Shown here in pieces: positions 42,323 to 42,705 of a stretch of DNA of 42,705 bases. The stretch's first letter is position 1. Every line of letters starts with the position of its first letter. The notes under the pieces are model-generated. The model worked only from the letters and a program-made list of their open reading frames with translations. It had not been told where the DNA came from and made no database searches. This stretch comes from Bdellovibrio sp. (GTDB taxonomy: Bacteria; Bdellovibrionota; Bdellovibrionia; Bdellovibrionales; Bdellovibrionaceae): positions 1 through 42,705 of the forward strand of contig JACMQO010000134.1 of the NCBI GenBank assembly GCA_014376935.1, in the 5' to 3' direction. A program made the position numbers and the translations under genes.

Positions 42323-42705
42323 AACGAAGTCATAAGTTTGCGCTTTCATTCACTGCACTTTTAATTATCGCCAGCTGCGCCTCAAATCCGCCGTCAGATG
42401 TCGTTGTGACAAACGACGCGTCTCCGGAGCAGCCAAAAGTGCAAATCGATAAAGAAAATAATTCGATTCGCATCACCCGTCCCCAAGACGAATCGGCGCA
42501 AGATAAAAACAGCCAAACTAAAACCAAAACGAAACGAAAAAAATATCAATTTGATTGGCCCGTGTGGGAAGCCCGCATGACCCGTGGGTTTTTACCGAAA
42601 GTTGCAAAAAAAAGAAAGCGTCCACATAAAGGTATCGATTTAGCGGCCCCGCGTGGAACGGCCGTCATGGCCTCTCATGACGGAACGATTATCTATACGG
42701 GAAAA
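42298..42705 (+). CDS. M23 peptidase-family lipoprotein (cut off by window end)
   Basis: This is the start of an exported endopeptidase. From the ATG at 42298, 136 residues are visible. There is a signal peptide with lipobox IASC (Cys27), a charged Lys/Gln/Thr linker (about residues 50-80), and the beginning of an M23/LysM-type metallopeptidase domain ([28 protein letters not shown]). The His and Asp of HKGID are the first zinc ligands. Such enzymes cleave peptidoglycan peptides or act as amidase activators; which of these cannot be told without the rest. The gene overlaps glyA by 25 bases, suggesting coupling. Confidence 0.85.
   Translation, partial: MSKFSNLLKRSHKFALSFTALLIIASCASNPPSDVVVTNDASPEQPKVQIDKENNSIRITRPQDESAQDKNSQTKTKTKRKKYQFDWPVWEARMTRGFLPKVAKKRKRPHKGIDLAAPRGTAVMASHDGTIIYTGK

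Noticed and set aside
1-42705. CRISPR arrays, rRNA, insertion sequences or prophage structural genes
   Set aside because: No regularly spaced repeats, transposase motifs, rRNA signatures or phage structural proteins were seen on reading both strands.

Overview
The window is 42.7 kb of AT-leaning, gene-dense bacterial chromosome. Gene content and style suggest a Gram-negative deltaproteobacterial-type organism, most likely of the Bdellovibrio group (Bdellovibrionota, perhaps a low-GC relative such as Pseudobdellovibrio). The reasons are many lipoproteins, a BamB/YfgM pair (so an outer membrane), HD-GYP and PilZ signalling proteins, a glycine-rich RRM protein, and the order fabF-rpiB-glyA. This placement is inference; no rRNA or other marker in the window proves it.

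Layout. 1-3978: the 3' part of dnaE and a CsgG/FlgT-like lipoprotein gene. 4000-5020: a decayed M48 metalloprotease gene on the minus strand, followed by gene-poor DNA. 5338-6368 (minus): an IF-1-like protein, an RRM protein with its terminator, and tRNA-Val(GAC). 6462-9074 (plus): a His-rich membrane protein, arfB, and a REC/HD-GYP regulator. 9075-12243 (minus): a run of mscS-like, ttcA and aldehyde dehydrogenase genes. 12391-13881 (plus): an L,D-transpeptidase and a membrane PilZ protein. 13982-18775 (plus): two tandem paralogous large exported Cys-rich proteins of unknown function, closed by a strong terminator. 18859-25242: mixed-strand genes, including an RDD protein, an RlmC/RlmD/TrmA-type methyltransferase, a lipoprotein with a 2H phosphoesterase fold, and a TolB-propeller/M28/PDZ fusion protein. 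25413-30106: an accessory-looking stretch with small hypothetical genes, a DUF4872-like fragment, a GNAT protein, a hexapeptide acyltransferase, a tyrosine recombinase with a perfect dyad at its start codon, and a HicB-like/excisionase-HTH protein. 30460-33908 (minus): leucine dehydrogenase, yfgM-like, bamB and a small lipoprotein. 34118-35220: a small exported protein and a 2OG-Fe(II) oxygenase. 35273-42705 (plus): yceD-rpmF-fabH-fabD-fabG-acpP-fabF-rpiB-glyA and the start of an M23 endopeptidase lipoprotein.

How the genes fit together. The right-hand third is a housekeeping block that makes fatty acids (initiation by FabH, malonyl loading by FabD, reduction by FabG, carrier AcpP, elongation by FabF) next to a ribosomal protein and one-carbon/pentose metabolism. 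Outer-membrane assembly (BamB), peptidoglycan remodelling (L,D-transpeptidase, M23) and envelope proteases (M28; M48 lost) make up an envelope theme. The best candidates for undescribed biology are the tandem Cys-rich exported pair, the exported 2H phosphoesterase lipoprotein, and the recombinase/HTH segment, where both genes have inverted repeats over their start codons. No CRISPR array, rRNA, insertion sequence or prophage structural genes were seen.
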